Source: Burkholderia mayonis (GTDB taxonomy: Bacteria; Pseudomonadota; Gammaproteobacteria; Burkholderiales; Burkholderiaceae). From it: 64,000 nucleotides of DNA. The first letter of the stretch is position 1; each line of letters begins with the position of its first letter. A program made the position numbers and the translations under genes. Location of the stretch: contig NZ_CP013387.1 in assembly GCF_001523745.2 (NCBI RefSeq), positions 1,860,001 to 1,924,000 on the forward strand, read 5' to 3'. The notes under the pieces were generated by a model. The model was not told where the DNA came from, did no database searches, and saw nothing but the letters and a program-made list of their open reading frames with translations. Below, piece after piece: positions 1 through 8,944 of the stretch.

Positions 1-561
1 ATCGGCAGGCACGCACTCGTGGACGAAGCCGAGCTGCGCGGCCTTCGCGCAGTCGAACACTTCGGCCGTCGCGAAATAGCGGCGCGCGGCGCGCTCGCCC
101 ATCGCGCGCACGACGTATGGCGCGATCGTCGCGGGAATCAGCCCGAGACGCGCTTCCGACAGGCAGAATTTCACGTCCTCGGCCGCGACCGCGATGTCGC
201 ACGCGGCGACGAGCCCGACGCCGCCCGCGTACGCGTCGCCGTGCACGCGCGCGATCACGGGCTTCGCGCAGCGGTGGATCGCCTCGAGCATCCGCGCGAG
301 CCGGCGCGCGTCGGCGCGGTTCTCGTCGTCCGAGAAGCCCGCCATCTTTTTCATCCAGTTCAGGTCCGCGCCCGCGCAGAACGCCGGGCCGCGCGCGGCG
401 AGCACGACCGCGCGCAGCGCCGGATTCGCGTCGATGCGGTCGAACGCGGTCGTCAGCTCGGCGATCATCGTCTCGTTGAACGCATTGCGCACGTCGGGAC
501 GCGCGAGCATGACGGTCGCGACGCGGCCGTCGTCGGTCACTTCGATCGTTTCATGGCGCAT
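1..561 (-). CDS. liuC: Enoyl-CoA hydratase/isomerase, probable 3-methylglutaconyl-CoA hydratase (3' end outside window)
   Basis: Crotonase-family protein; the first 187 residues are present and the C-terminus lies beyond base 1. It begins MRHETIEVTDDGRVATVML and shows the family oxyanion-hole segments RGPAFCAGADLNWMKKM and HGDAYAGGVGLVAACD. Within a leucine/isovalerate cluster the expected reaction is hydration of 3-methylglutaconyl-CoA to HMG-CoA in the cytoplasm. It starts 19 bp after the liuB stop, so it is in the same minus-strand operon. The family match is clear from sequence; the exact substrate is inferred from the neighbours. Confidence 0.88.
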   Translation of the reverse strand, partial: MRHETIEVTDDGRVATVMLARPDVRNAFNETMIAELTTAFDRIDANPALRAVVLAARGPAFCAGADLNWMKKMAGFSDDENRADARRLARMLEAIHRCAKPVIARVHGDAYAGGVGLVAACDIAVAAEDVKFCLSEARLGLIPATIAPYVVRAMGERAARRYFATAEVFDCAKAAQLGFVHECVPAD

Positions 562-580
562 CGTCGGCTCCTCAGCTCCG

Positions 581-2188
581 TCACATCCGGAACACGCCGA
601 ACCGCGTGTCCTCGATCGGCGCGTTCATCGCGGCGGCAAGGCCCAAGCCGAGCACGTCGCGCGTCTGCGCGGGGTCGATCACGCCGTCGTCCCACAGGCG
701 CGCGCTCGCGTAGTACGGATGGCCCTGGCGCTCGTACTGGTCGCGGATCGGCTGCTTGAACGCCTCTTCGTCTTGCGCCGACCACTCGCCGCCCTTCGCC
801 TCGATCCCATCGCGGCGCACGGTCGCGAGCACCGAGGCCGCCTGCTCGCCGCCCATCACCGAGATGCGCGCGTTCGGCCACATCCACAGGAAGCGCGGGC
901 CGAACGCGCGCCCGCACATCCCGTAGTTGCCCGCGCCGAACGAGCCGCCGATGATCACCGTGAACTTCGGCACCTTCGCGGTCGACACGGCCGTCACCAT
1001 CTTCGCGCCGTGACGCGCGATGCCTTCGTTCTCGTACTTGCGGCCGACCATGAAGCCGGTGATGTTCTGCAGGAACACGAGCGGGATCTTGCGCTGGCAG
1101 CACAGCTCGATGAAATGCGCGCCCTTCGTCGCCGATTCGGAGAACAGAATGCCGTTGTTCGCGACGATGCCGACCGGGTGTCCCCAGATGTGCGCGAAGC
1201 CCGTGACGAGCGTCGTGCCGTAGCGCGCCTTGAATTCGTCGAATGCGGAATCGTCGACGATCCGCGCGATCACCTCGCGCACGTCGAACGGCTTCCTCGT
1301 ATCGACGGGAATCACGCCGTACAGGCTTTTCGCGTCATGGCGCGGCGGCAGCGGCTCGCGAAGCGCGAGCGGCGCCGCGCCGCGCGCGCCGAGATGGCCG
1401 ACGATCGTGCGCGCGATCGACAACGCATGCGCGTCGTTCTGCGCGAGGTGATCGGCCACGCCGGACAGGCGCGTGTGCACGTCGCCGCCGCCGAGATCCT
1501 CGGCGCTCACTTCCTCGCCGGTGGCCGCCTTCACGAGCGGCGGCCCGCCGAGAAAGATCGTCCCCTGGTTCTTGACGATGATCGATTCGTCGCTCATCGC
1601 GGGCACGTACGCGCCGCCCGCGGTGCACGAGCCCATCACGACCGCGATCTGCTCGATGCCCGCCGCCGACAGGTTCGCCTGATTGAAGAAGATTCGGCCG
1701 AAATGATCGCGGTCAGGAAACACGTCGTCCTGATTCGGCAGGTTCGCGCCGCCCGAATCGACGAGGTACACGCACGGCAACCGGTTCTCGGCCGCGATCT
1801 CCTGCGCGCGCACGTGCTTCTTCACGGTCATCGGATAGTAGGTGCCGCCCTTGACGGTCGCGTCGTTGCAGACGATCACGCACTCGCGGCCCGCGATCCG
1901 GCCGATGCCGGTGATGATGCCCGCGCCCGGCGCGTCGTCGTTGTACATCCCGTACGCGGCGAGCTGCGACAGCTCGAGGAACGGCGCGCCCGGATCGAGC
2001 AGTTGCGCGATCCGGTCGCGCGGCAGCAGCTTGCCGCGCGACAGATGCTTGTCGCGCGCGGCCTGCCCGCCGCCGAGCGCCAGCCGGTCGACCTTGTCGC
2101 GCAGATCGGCGACGAGCGCCTCGAGCGTCGCGGCGTTCGCGCGAAATTCGTCGGAACGCGGGTTCAGCTTGGATTCGATGATCGGCAT
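581..2188 (-). CDS. liuB: Methylcrotonoyl-CoA carboxylase beta (carboxyltransferase) subunit
   Basis: A 535-residue biotin-dependent carboxyltransferase, the usual length for MCC beta. It starts [15 protein letters not shown]. It has both carboxyltransferase halves: an N-terminal crotonase-like part with [17 protein letters not shown] and [13 protein letters not shown], and a C-terminal part with [30 protein letters not shown] and [17 protein letters not shown]. It transfers CO2 from biotin to 3-methylcrotonyl-CoA, giving 3-methylglutaconyl-CoA. It lies 22 bp after liuA and 19 bp before liuC. The biotin-carrying alpha subunit (liuD) is not in view and would be expected past the left edge. Confidence 0.95.
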   Translation of the reverse strand: MPIIESKLNPRSDEFRANAATLEALVADLRDKVDRLALGGGQAARDKHLSRGKLLPRDRIAQLLDPGAPFLELSQLAAYGMYNDDAPGAGIITGIGRIAGRECVIVCNDATVKGGTYYPMTVKKHVRAQEIAAENRLPCVYLVDSGGANLPNQDDVFPDRDHFGRIFFNQANLSAAGIEQIAVVMGSCTAGGAYVPAMSDESIIVKNQGTIFLGGPPLVKAATGEEVSAEDLGGGDVHTRLSGVADHLAQNDAHALSIARTIVGHLGARGAAPLALREPLPPRHDAKSLYGVIPVDTRKPFDVREVIARIVDDSAFDEFKARYGTTLVTGFAHIWGHPVGIVANNGILFSESATKGAHFIELCCQRKIPLVFLQNITGFMVGRKYENEGIARHGAKMVTAVSTAKVPKFTVIIGGSFGAGNYGMCGRAFGPRFLWMWPNARISVMGGEQAASVLATVRRDGIEAKGGEWSAQDEEAFKQPIRDQYERQGHPYYASARLWDDGVIDPAQTRDVLGLGLAAAMNAPIEDTRFGVFRM

Positions 2189-2210
2189 CGCGTGTGCTCC
2201 GCGCGCGGGG

Positions 2211-3407
2211 TCAGGCCGTTTCCGCGAACAGCTCGCGGCCGATCAGCATCCGGCGGATCTCGCTCGTGCCGGCGCCGATCTCGTAGAGCTTCGCGTCGCG
2301 CCACAGGCGCCCGACCGGATATTCGTTGATGTAGCCGTTGCCGCCGAGGATCTGGATCGCCTCGCCCGCCATCCACGTCGCTTTTTCCGCGGTGTAGAGA
2401 ATCACGCCCGCGCAGTCCTTGCGCACCTGGCGAACGTGCGCGCCGCCGGCCGGGGCCATGCCGCCCGCGTCGAGATGGCGGCCGACCGCGTACAGATACG
2501 CGCGGCACGCCTGGAACGTCGTGTACATGTCGGCGATCTTGCCCTGGATCAGCTGGAATTCGCCGATCGGCTGACCGAACTGCTTGCGGTCGTGGACGTA
2601 CGGGATGACGGCGTCGAGGCAGGCGGCCATGATGCCCGTCGGGCCGCCCGCGAGCACCGCGCGCTCGTAGTCGAGCCCGCTCATCAGCACTTTCACGCCG
2701 CCGTTCAGCTCGCCGAGGATGTTCTCTTCCGGCACCTCGACATCCTCGAACACGAGCTCGCCCGTGTGCGAGCCGCGCATCCCGAGCTTGTCGAGCTTCT
2801 GCGCGACCGAGAAGCCCTTCATCCCCTTCTCGACGATGAACGCGGTGATGCCGCGCGCGCCGGCGTCGGGCTCGGTCTTCGCGTAGACGACGAGCGTGTC
2901 GCAGTCCGGGCCGTTCGTGATCCACATCTTCGTGCCGTTCAGCACGTAGCGGTCGCCGCGCTTGTCCGCGCGCAGCTTCATGCTGACGACGTCCGAGCCC
3001 GCGTTCGGCTCGCTCATCGCGAGCGCGCCGACGTGCTCGCCGGAGATCAGCTTCGGCAGGTACTTGCGCTTCTGCGCTTCGGTGCCGTTGCGGTGGATCT
3101 GGTTCACGCACAGGTTCGAGTGCGCGCCGTACGACAGCCCGACCGACGCCGACGCGCGCGAAATCTCCTCCATCGCGACCATGTGCGCGGTGTAGCCGAG
3201 ACCCGCGCCGCCGTATTCCTCGGCGACCGTCATTCCGAGCACGCCCAGCTCGCCGAACTTGCGCCACAGGTCCATCGGGAACTGGTCGGTGCGGTCGATC
3301 TCGGCCGCGCGCGGCGCGATTTCCTTCGCGGCGAAATGGGCGATCGAATCGCGCAGCATCTCGATGTCTTCACCGAGCATGAAGTTCACGCCGGGCAGGT
3401 TGCTCAT
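2211..3407 (-). CDS. liuA: Isovaleryl-CoA dehydrogenase
   Basis: A 398-residue acyl-CoA dehydrogenase that oxidises isovaleryl-CoA to 3-methylcrotonyl-CoA with FAD. It has the signature [13 protein letters not shown], the substrate/FAD segment [18 protein letters not shown], and a C-terminal [20 protein letters not shown]. The catalytic Glu sits in [12 protein letters not shown], the position characteristic of isovaleryl-CoA dehydrogenases rather than the later site used by most acyl-CoA dehydrogenases. It is first gene of the liuABC operon, next to the intergenic region shared with the divergent TetR gene. The start [18 protein letters not shown] is preceded by a purine-rich GGAGGAGAC site. 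Confidence 0.95.
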   Translation of the reverse strand: MSNLPGVNFMLGEDIEMLRDSIAHFAAKEIAPRAAEIDRTDQFPMDLWRKFGELGVLGMTVAEEYGGAGLGYTAHMVAMEEISRASASVGLSYGAHSNLCVNQIHRNGTEAQKRKYLPKLISGEHVGALAMSEPNAGSDVVSMKLRADKRGDRYVLNGTKMWITNGPDCDTLVVYAKTEPDAGARGITAFIVEKGMKGFSVAQKLDKLGMRGSHTGELVFEDVEVPEENILGELNGGVKVLMSGLDYERAVLAGGPTGIMAACLDAVIPYVHDRKQFGQPIGEFQLIQGKIADMYTTFQACRAYLYAVGRHLDAGGMAPAGGAHVRQVRKDCAGVILYTAEKATWMAGEAIQILGGNGYINEYPVGRLWRDAKLYEIGAGTSEIRRMLIGRELFAETA

Positions 3408-3447
3408 GTCTCCTCCGTCTCCAGGAAGTCCTTGGACGCGCCGATTA

Positions 3448-3462
3448 TTGAGTCCAGCTCAA
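3448..3462. promoter_or_regulatory. Inverted repeat TTGAG-N5-CTCAA, likely TetR operator (liuA side)
   Basis: Perfect 5-bp arms around a 5-bp spacer (TTGAGTCCAGCTCAA), 41 bp upstream of the liuA start. The same architecture recurs exactly 100 bp away on the side of the divergent TetR gene. Recurrence of the same repeat in a divergent promoter region makes it a good candidate operator. Binding is inferred. Confidence 0.5.
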
Positions 3463-3547
3463 ATCGACGATTCCATCGGTTCATTGCCATATGTTGCGGA
3501 AATTTTCGCTAGTTTCGCGCTTGACCCGCACGATCGTCAATAGTTTT

Positions 3548-3562
3548 TTGAGCAACACTCAG
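3548..3562. promoter_or_regulatory. Inverted repeat TTGAG-N5-CTCAG, likely TetR operator (regulator side)
   Basis: TTGAGCAACACTCAG matches the site at 3448 in both arms except the last base, with the same 5-bp spacer. It lies 49 bp before the TetR start and could give autoregulation together with control of liuABC. Confidence 0.5.
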
Positions 3563-3611
3563 CTATGATCGGAAGCATCGCGACGACACCCGATTCCGCA
3601 GGAAACCCCGT

Positions 3612-4376
3612 ATGACCGCCACTCAGAAAACCGACCGCGCGGACGCGCCGCGCGCGCCCGCCGGACGCAAATCGCAGCAGCGTGTGCAGGACATCCTGCG
3701 CGCCGGACGCGAAATCTTCGCGGAGAAAGGCTACGAGCATGCGACCGCGGCAGAGATCGCGCAGCGAGTCGGCGTGTCGGAGGCGACCGTGTTCAGCTAC
3801 TTTCGCGGCAAGCGGGAGCTGTGCGCACGCGTGATCGCCGATTGGTACGACGAAATCATCGACGCGTTCGAGACCGGGATGCCGCGCGACGCGTCGGTGC
3901 GCCAGCAATTCGCATTCATCGTCCGCACGCACCTGCGGCTGATGCTCGTGAACGGCACCGGTCTGTGCGCGCTGGTGCTGTCCGAAGGGCGCGCGAAGCA
4001 GCACGCGCTCGCCGACGAACTGACCGCCTTGCAGCGCCGCTACACGGCGCCGCTGATGGACGTGCTCGCGCGCGGACAGGCGGCGGGACAGGTGCGCGCC
4101 GACATGCCGCTCAGCCTGTTGCGCTCGATGGTGTTCGGACCGATGGAGCACGTGCTGTGGGATGCGATCCTCGGGCATCGCAAGCTCGATACCGAAACGA
4201 CGGCCGGGCAATTGATCGATCTGCTGTGGGCGGGATTGCAGCCGCCCGCGCCGGAAAACGCCGCACTCGTGCGCTTCCGGAGCGACGTCGCGGACGCGGT
4301 GAGGCGGCTCGACGAAGCGTGCGCGCAGGCGGAGCGCGGAGTAGCGGCGTGCCGCAAGGCGGAAAAGCCGGCGTAG
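3612..4376 (+). CDS. TetR/AcrR family regulator divergent from liuABC
   Basis: A 254-residue regulator. The N-terminal TetR DNA-binding domain (about residues 20-70) reads GREIFAEKGYEHATAAEIAQ then VGVSEATVFSYFRGKRELCA, an intact helix-turn-helix. The rest is a variable alpha-helical ligand domain. It is transcribed away from liuA across a 204-bp region containing two TTGAG-N5-CTCAR repeats. TetR-type liu regulators (LiuQ) are known from beta-proteobacteria, so an acyl-CoA-responsive repressor of leucine catabolism is the best guess; the ligand is not visible in the sequence. Confidence 0.85.
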   Translation: MTATQKTDRADAPRAPAGRKSQQRVQDILRAGREIFAEKGYEHATAAEIAQRVGVSEATVFSYFRGKRELCARVIADWYDEIIDAFETGMPRDASVRQQFAFIVRTHLRLMLVNGTGLCALVLSEGRAKQHALADELTALQRRYTAPLMDVLARGQAAGQVRADMPLSLLRSMVFGPMEHVLWDAILGHRKLDTETTAGQLIDLLWAGLQPPAPENAALVRFRSDVADAVRRLDEACAQAERGVAACRKAEKPA

Positions 4377-4422
4377 CGGCGACGCGCGCCGGCGAGCACC
4401 CGCGCGGCCCCAGTCCGGCACG

Positions 4423-4827
4423 CTAGCGGGCAGCGGACTCCGGCAACTTCGCGATCACCTTGATCTCGAACTGAAAGCCGTAGAGCCACGTCACGCCGAT
4501 ACCGGTCAGCGTCGGGTGCGGCGCATCCCCCCAGTAGTCGGCGGCGACCTTCCAGATCGCGTCGAAGCGTTCAGCGGGATCGACGACGAAGATCGTCACG
4601 TCGACGACATCGTCGAACGTGCAGCCGGCAGCCGAGAGAATCGCGTTCAGATTGCCGAACGCGAGCCTGACCTGCGCGTCCAGATCCGGCTCCGGGGAAC
4701 CGTCGGGCAGGCTGCCGACCTGCCCCGACACGAAAAGAAAACCGTTGGAACGAACGGCCGGGGAATAGCGGTTTCGCTCGTACAGCGCCTGACGCTCGGG
4801 CGGAAATACGACATCACGTGCGGACAT
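4423..4827 (-). CDS. RidA family (YjgF/YER057c/UK114) protein
   Basis: A 134-residue small RidA-type protein starting MSARDVVFPPERQALYERN. The family pattern is seen in YSPAVRSNGFLFVSGQVG, QVRLAFGNLNAILSAAGC, DVTIFVVDP and the C-terminal GVTWLYGFQFEIKVIAKLP. Family members deaminate reactive enamines/imines or act as related hydrolases. The start at 4827 is chosen because it follows an AAGGAAGAG ribosome site and matches family length; an upstream in-frame ATG would add an unrelated Arg-rich stretch. It is divergent from the broken LysR gene at 5121, which may once have controlled it. Confidence 0.88.
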   Translation of the reverse strand: MSARDVVFPPERQALYERNRYSPAVRSNGFLFVSGQVGSLPDGSPEPDLDAQVRLAFGNLNAILSAAGCTFDDVVDVTIFVVDPAERFDAIWKVAADYWGDAPHPTLTGIGVTWLYGFQFEIKVIAKLPESAAR

Positions 4828-5120
4828 CAATCTCTTCCTTGAATGTGAATGGATCGGTTGCGAACGGCTCGACCGTCGCGATCGGCAAGCCGACGCTCGA
4901 CACGCGGGCGATGCATGACTGCGGGACGACATCGCCTCGCGCTGAACGAGGCGGCGCGCCGGATCGTTGCGGCCGATATCGCATCGGCGCCGTCGGTCGA
5001 CCGCGCATCGCGATGGAAAGACTGTAAGGGGTTCGTCACGTCCGGATAAACAGGCAAGACGTACAATCACTGTTTGCCGTCGCCAAACAAACTCTGAAAC
5101 GCTGGACGCAGGGAGCCAAA

Positions 5121-6112
5121 GTGGATCGCTTCGATGCTTTGCAGGCCTTCACCCGCGTGGTCGAGGCCGGGAGCTTCACCAAGGCCGCACAGACGCTCCA
5201 CATCAGCAAGACCACCGTGACTCAGTTGATCCAGCAACTGGAGGCGCGGCTGCGTGTCAAATTGCCGAATCGCACCACACGTCAGGTCAAGCTCACAGCC
5301 GACGGCGCCGCGTATTACGAGCGCATCGCGCAGCTGCTCGCCGACCTGGAGGATGCCGACGCCAGCCTGTCGAGCGCGTCGGCGTCGCCGAAGGGGCGTC
5401 TTCGCGTGGACGTTCCCAGCCCGTTCGCCCTCATGATTCTCGTCCCCGCGTTGCCGGCATTTCATGCGCGCTATCCGGACATACAGCTCGACATCGGCGT
5501 CAGCGACCGAATGGTGGACCTGATCGGCGATAACGTCGATTGCGTGCTGCGCGGCGGCGACCTTCCCGACTCTTCGCTGATCGCCCGTCGCATCGGCGAG
5601 CTGCGGCTCGGCGTTTACGCGGCGCCGCATTATCTGGACGCAGCCGGCACGCCGTCCCATCCTCGCGAACTGAACGGCACGCATCATCGAATCGTGGGCT
5701 TCCTGAGCCCACGCAGCGGCAGAGTCGCTTCGGTCGCGCTTCGGTCGCGCTGCGGCGCGATGGCGAGCGTGGCGAGAGCATCCGGATCGAAAGCCGCTAT
5801 GCGGTCGCCATCGATGACGGAAACGCGTACCTCGCGGCAGGGCTCGCGGGCCTCGGCGTTCTCTGGCTGCCGCACTACATGGCGGAAGCGCCCGCCGCGC
5901 GACGCGAGCTGGTGCCGCTATTCGACGATTGGAAACTCGAGCCCATGCCGATGTATCTGGCGTATCCGCCCAATCGGCACCTCGGCATGAAGCTGAGGGT
6001 GTTCATCGCATGGGTGGAAGAGCTGATGGCGCGACATGCGCCGATTTCCGCCGCACGAGATCGGCGACATGGTGCGGCCGGCGCGCGCGATCCGCGTCGC
6101 CGAGACGCATAG
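5121..6112 (+). pseudogene. LysR family regulator, frameshifted by an 11-bp tandem duplication
   Basis: The N-terminal 200 or so residues are a normal LysR protein: HTH MDRFDALQAFTRVVEAGSF with KAAQTLHISKTTVTQLIQQL, then substrate-binding domain GRLRVDVPSPFALMILVPAL. The frame is lost at 5730-5751, where TCGGTCGCGCT occurs twice in tandem. Removing one copy joins frame 5121 to the frame of 5540-6112, giving VASVALRRDGERGESIRIES and then a standard LysR C-terminus (DDGNAYLAAGLAGLGVLWLP). As it stands the first frame runs on to 5990 with unrelated residues. Either a recent inactivating slip, a reversible switch, or an assembly error. It probably regulated the divergent RidA gene or itself. Confidence 0.85.
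5730..5751. repeat. 11-bp tandem duplication causing the LysR frameshift
   Basis: Two adjacent copies of TCGGTCGCGCT (5730-5740 and 5741-5751). Eleven bases shift the frame by +2, exactly the offset between the two halves of the LysR gene. Confidence 0.95.
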
Positions 6113-6688
6113 AACCGCATCGGCCGATTGGAACGCCGCGTCCGCGGCGCCCCCGTTGGCGGCGCGGTTCGTGCGCGCATGGAAATCGCGAGACGCATCG
6201 CTCGAGCGCCGGCCGCGACATGATCGACGCGCGAAGATCGGCGGATGAAGACGCGTGCCCCGCACGCCCGCGGTCTCGTGGGCCGGCGGCACGCGCTCAA
6301 GAATGATCCGCCTGCCGCCGGCACGGATCGCCTCGACAGCCGACGGATCGCTCGCCCCTTCTCCCGCTAGCGTTTTGTTGAAGCCGCACAGCGCAATTCA
6401 CGACGCGCCTGTCACTGGCCAAGGCTCTCGCTTCGCCAATGCTCCCGAAATCGCGCTTTATCGGTCGATTCAAATCTGCTCTTCAAAAATCGCAACCGCA
6501 ATTACGCGAGACGAATATCCAATTCGCCGGGGCAAAGCGCAAACAAAATGCGGCCGAAGATTTTCATCGACAGAATTCCCGAGCGTCTCATTCGCCCCGA
6601 GACAAATCTTCACACGAATCCGGTCGACATTTCCGGGTTAACCATGAGACGATCCGCGGCTCATTAGATTTTCGTCGCTACTCGCCGC
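6113..6688. other. Intergenic region without recognised gene
   Basis: This 576-bp stretch follows the LysR remnant. From about 6380 it is less GC-rich than its surroundings, as expected for the promoter area of the lipoprotein gene at 6689. The reading frames through it are unlike any family I recognise and look like chance frames. Confidence 0.5.
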
Positions 6689-7330
6689 ATGAATTTCCCG
6701 AAATCGCGCGCGGCACTGGCCGCGATCCTGCTGGCGGCGTGCATGAGCGCGGGAGCGCAGCCGCTCGCCGGCTCGCCGTCGAGCGCAACGCCGGCATCCC
6801 GAGCGACGCCCGCGCAGACACGCCCGCACACGCCACCGCCCGCCAATACCCGCCTTCATTCGCTGCCGGCTCCGAGTCTCGCGTCCCAAACGCTGTCGAC
6901 ACACGCGCCGCCTGACGCGAAGCCGCAGTACACGGCCCCGCTGCAGCGCAATTTCGCGTTCGCGCAGGACAACGACCGACAGCAAGCGTGCGACGAGCTG
7001 GCGTCGAAGATCGACAATCTGGCGCGCCACGCGGAAGCGGCCGCGCGCTCGGCCCCGCCGGCGCTGCTCGCGCCGAGCACGATCAACAGTTCGACACCGT
7101 GGAAAGTCCCCGCGCCGCCCGTCTACGAGCCGCCGCCGTCGCGGCCGCTGCCGTCCGCGAACAGCCGCGCGCCGTCGAACTTCGCGCCGCCCCCTTCCGG
7201 CTACGGAAGCCGTCCGTGGGCGCATAAGCCATACCCGGCCACCGAGAAGGACGCGAAGGAACAACGCGAGCGCAGCGAGCGGCAGATCGAGCTCGAAACC
7301 CGTTATCGCCAGTTGCACTGCCGTCCCTAG
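6689..7330 (+). CDS. Proline-rich putative lipoprotein of unknown function
   Basis: A 213-residue protein I do not recognise as a family. It starts MNFPKSRAALAAILLAACMS: a charged N-terminus, a hydrophobic stretch and a lipobox LAAC with Cys at residue 18, so export and lipidation are likely. The mature part is rich in Pro, Ser and Ala (for example PPPANTRLHSLPAPS, APPVYEPPPSRPLPS), with a central helical segment QQACDELASKIDNLARHAEA and a charged C-terminal helix KEQRERSERQIELETRYRQL. These look like a disordered, wall- or periplasm-spanning protein with two short helices. The next gene starts 124 bp downstream. Confidence 0.65.
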   Translation: MNFPKSRAALAAILLAACMSAGAQPLAGSPSSATPASRATPAQTRPHTPPPANTRLHSLPAPSLASQTLSTHAPPDAKPQYTAPLQRNFAFAQDNDRQQACDELASKIDNLARHAEAAARSAPPALLAPSTINSSTPWKVPAPPVYEPPPSRPLPSANSRAPSNFAPPPSGYGSRPWAHKPYPATEKDAKEQRERSERQIELETRYRQLHCRP

Positions 7331-7454
7331 ACGCCGCGCCGTCCGCGCGCGCGGCGAGCGACGCCGCGCTCATGCACGCGCGGACGCCGGCGGGTAACAT
7401 GTCGTCGACCGCGGCGCGCGCAATGCGCGCCGCTCTTCTCTCGACGCCCTCGCC

Positions 7455-8468
7455 ATGACCGCCCGACAACTGACGCCCGCCCTCGCCTCGCAATTCGCGA
7501 ACCTCGCGCTCGGTCACCTGACGCGCGAATATCCGAACAAGCTCACGCATTCGCTCGCCGGCCCGGAAGACGTGCGCGGACCGCGCGCGCTGCATCCGAT
7601 CTTCTACGGCAGCTACGACTGGCATTCGTGCGTGCACGGCTACTGGCTCGTCACGCGGCTGCTCGATCGCTTTCCGGACCTGCCGGAAGCGCAACAGATC
7701 GTCGCGACCGTCGACGCGCACTTCACCGCCGACAATGTCGCTGGCGAAGCGGCGTACCTCGATCTGCCGCACAACCGCGGCTTCGAGCGGCCGTACGGCT
7801 GGGGATGGCTGCTCGCGCTGTCCGCGCAGCTCGCGTCGATGACGTCCGAAACGGGCCGCCGCTGGTCGGCGACGCTCGCGCCGCTGACCGGCATCTTCGT
7901 CGAGCGCTTTATCGAGTTCCTGCCGAAGGCGACTTATCCGCTGCGCGTCGGCACGCACTTCAACACCGCGTTCGCGCTATCGCTCGCGCTCGATTTCGCG
8001 CGGCAGACGCGGCATCCGGCGCTCGAAGCGCTGATCGTCGACACCGCGCGGCGCTGGCATCTGCGCGACGCGAACTGCCAGGCGTGGGAGCCGAGCGGCG
8101 ACGAGTTCCTGTCGCCTGCGTTGATGGAGGCGGAGCTGATGCGGCGCGCGCTGCCGGCGGCCGAGTTCCTGACATGGTTCGACGCGTTCCTGCCGTCGCT
8201 CGCCGCGCGCGAGCCGGCGACGCTCTTCACGCCGGCCACCGTCACCGATCGCACCGACGGCAAGATCGCGCACCTCGACGGCCTGAACCTGAGCCGCGCG
8301 TGGTGCCAGCGCTCGCTCGCGCGGGCGCTGCCGGACGGCGATCCGCGCCAGGCGGTGCTCGCCGACGCGGCCGACACGCATCTCGCGAGCGCGCTCGCGC
8401 ACGTTGCGGGCGACTACATGGGCGAGCACTGGCTCGCGTCGTTCGCGCTGCTCGCGCTGGAGGCCTGA
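7455..8468 (+). CDS. DUF2891 family protein
   Basis: A 337-residue cytoplasmic-looking protein with no signal peptide. It matches the DUF2891 family by its His/Trp-rich motifs HPIFYGSYDWHSCVHGYW near residue 50, NRGFERPYGWGWLLALSAQL, RVGTHFNTAFALSLALDFA and the C-terminal HVAGDYMGEHWLASFALLAL. The conserved His and Trp residues suggest an alpha/alpha-toroid enzyme, but no reaction is established that I can name. It stands alone between the lipoprotein and a repeat-bearing intergenic region. Confidence 0.85.
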   Translation: MTARQLTPALASQFANLALGHLTREYPNKLTHSLAGPEDVRGPRALHPIFYGSYDWHSCVHGYWLVTRLLDRFPDLPEAQQIVATVDAHFTADNVAGEAAYLDLPHNRGFERPYGWGWLLALSAQLASMTSETGRRWSATLAPLTGIFVERFIEFLPKATYPLRVGTHFNTAFALSLALDFARQTRHPALEALIVDTARRWHLRDANCQAWEPSGDEFLSPALMEAELMRRALPAAEFLTWFDAFLPSLAAREPATLFTPATVTDRTDGKIAHLDGLNLSRAWCQRSLARALPDGDPRQAVLADAADTHLASALAHVAGDYMGEHWLASFALLALEA

Positions 8469-8519
8469 GTCGGGCGGCGAAAATGCCGCGATTGAATTCG
8501 GCGTGGCGCGAAGCCGGAG

Positions 8520-8720
8520 AGCTGCCGCAAGTCGAGCGAGCTGTGGCGGCGGGTCGAGAAAGCTCGCGGCGAATCGAGAGAACTGTCTCCGATCGGGCAA
8601 ACTCGTCGCAAATCGGGCGAGTTGCCGCAGTGCAGGAAAGCTCGTCGCGAATCGGGCGAGCCGCCGCAGTTCAGGAAAGCTCGTCGCGAATCGGGCGAGC
8701 CGCCACGGATCGGAAAAGCC
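8520..8720. repeat. Degenerate 39-bp tandem repeat array
   Basis: The anchor AATCG(G/A)GCGAG recurs at 8572, 8611, 8650 and 8689, exactly 39 bp apart each time, with a further degenerate copy 42 bp earlier near 8530. The two units after 8633 are nearly identical (CAGGAAAGCTCGTCGCGAAT). Unit lengths of 39 and 42 keep all six frames open, but no frame has a credible start or family. The remainder of 8469-8944 shows no gene. Confidence 0.8.
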
Positions 8721-8944
8721 GTCGTGGGTCGCGTCGAATGCAAGACACGCGCGGCTTGGGCTCGCCTGCAGCTTGGGCTCGCCCGTCCGACGCTCGGCGC
8801 CACGCCTTGCACGCCGGAATCGGGCATAGCCGCGTGGATCGCGCCGAAAGCCAGCGCCGGACGCGCTCGCCGCCAAGCCGAACGGCACGCGTGCACGCTT
8901 CGAACGCGAACGCCCCCACGCACGCGCCGCCCGCCCGTCGCGCA

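Noticed and set aside
194..2329. Long plus-strand open frame (711 residues) over liuB/liuC
   Set aside because: Arg/Ala/His-rich translation antiparallel to clear family genes; a shadow produced by high GC.
8520..8720. 39-bp repeats as a CRISPR array
   Set aside because: Repeats are directly adjacent with no unique spacers, and no cas genes are present.
8414..8923. 169-residue minus-strand frame with 13-residue repeats over the 39-bp array
   Set aside because: No ribosome site and the periodic sequence alone explains the repeated peptide; overlaps the end of the DUF2891 gene.
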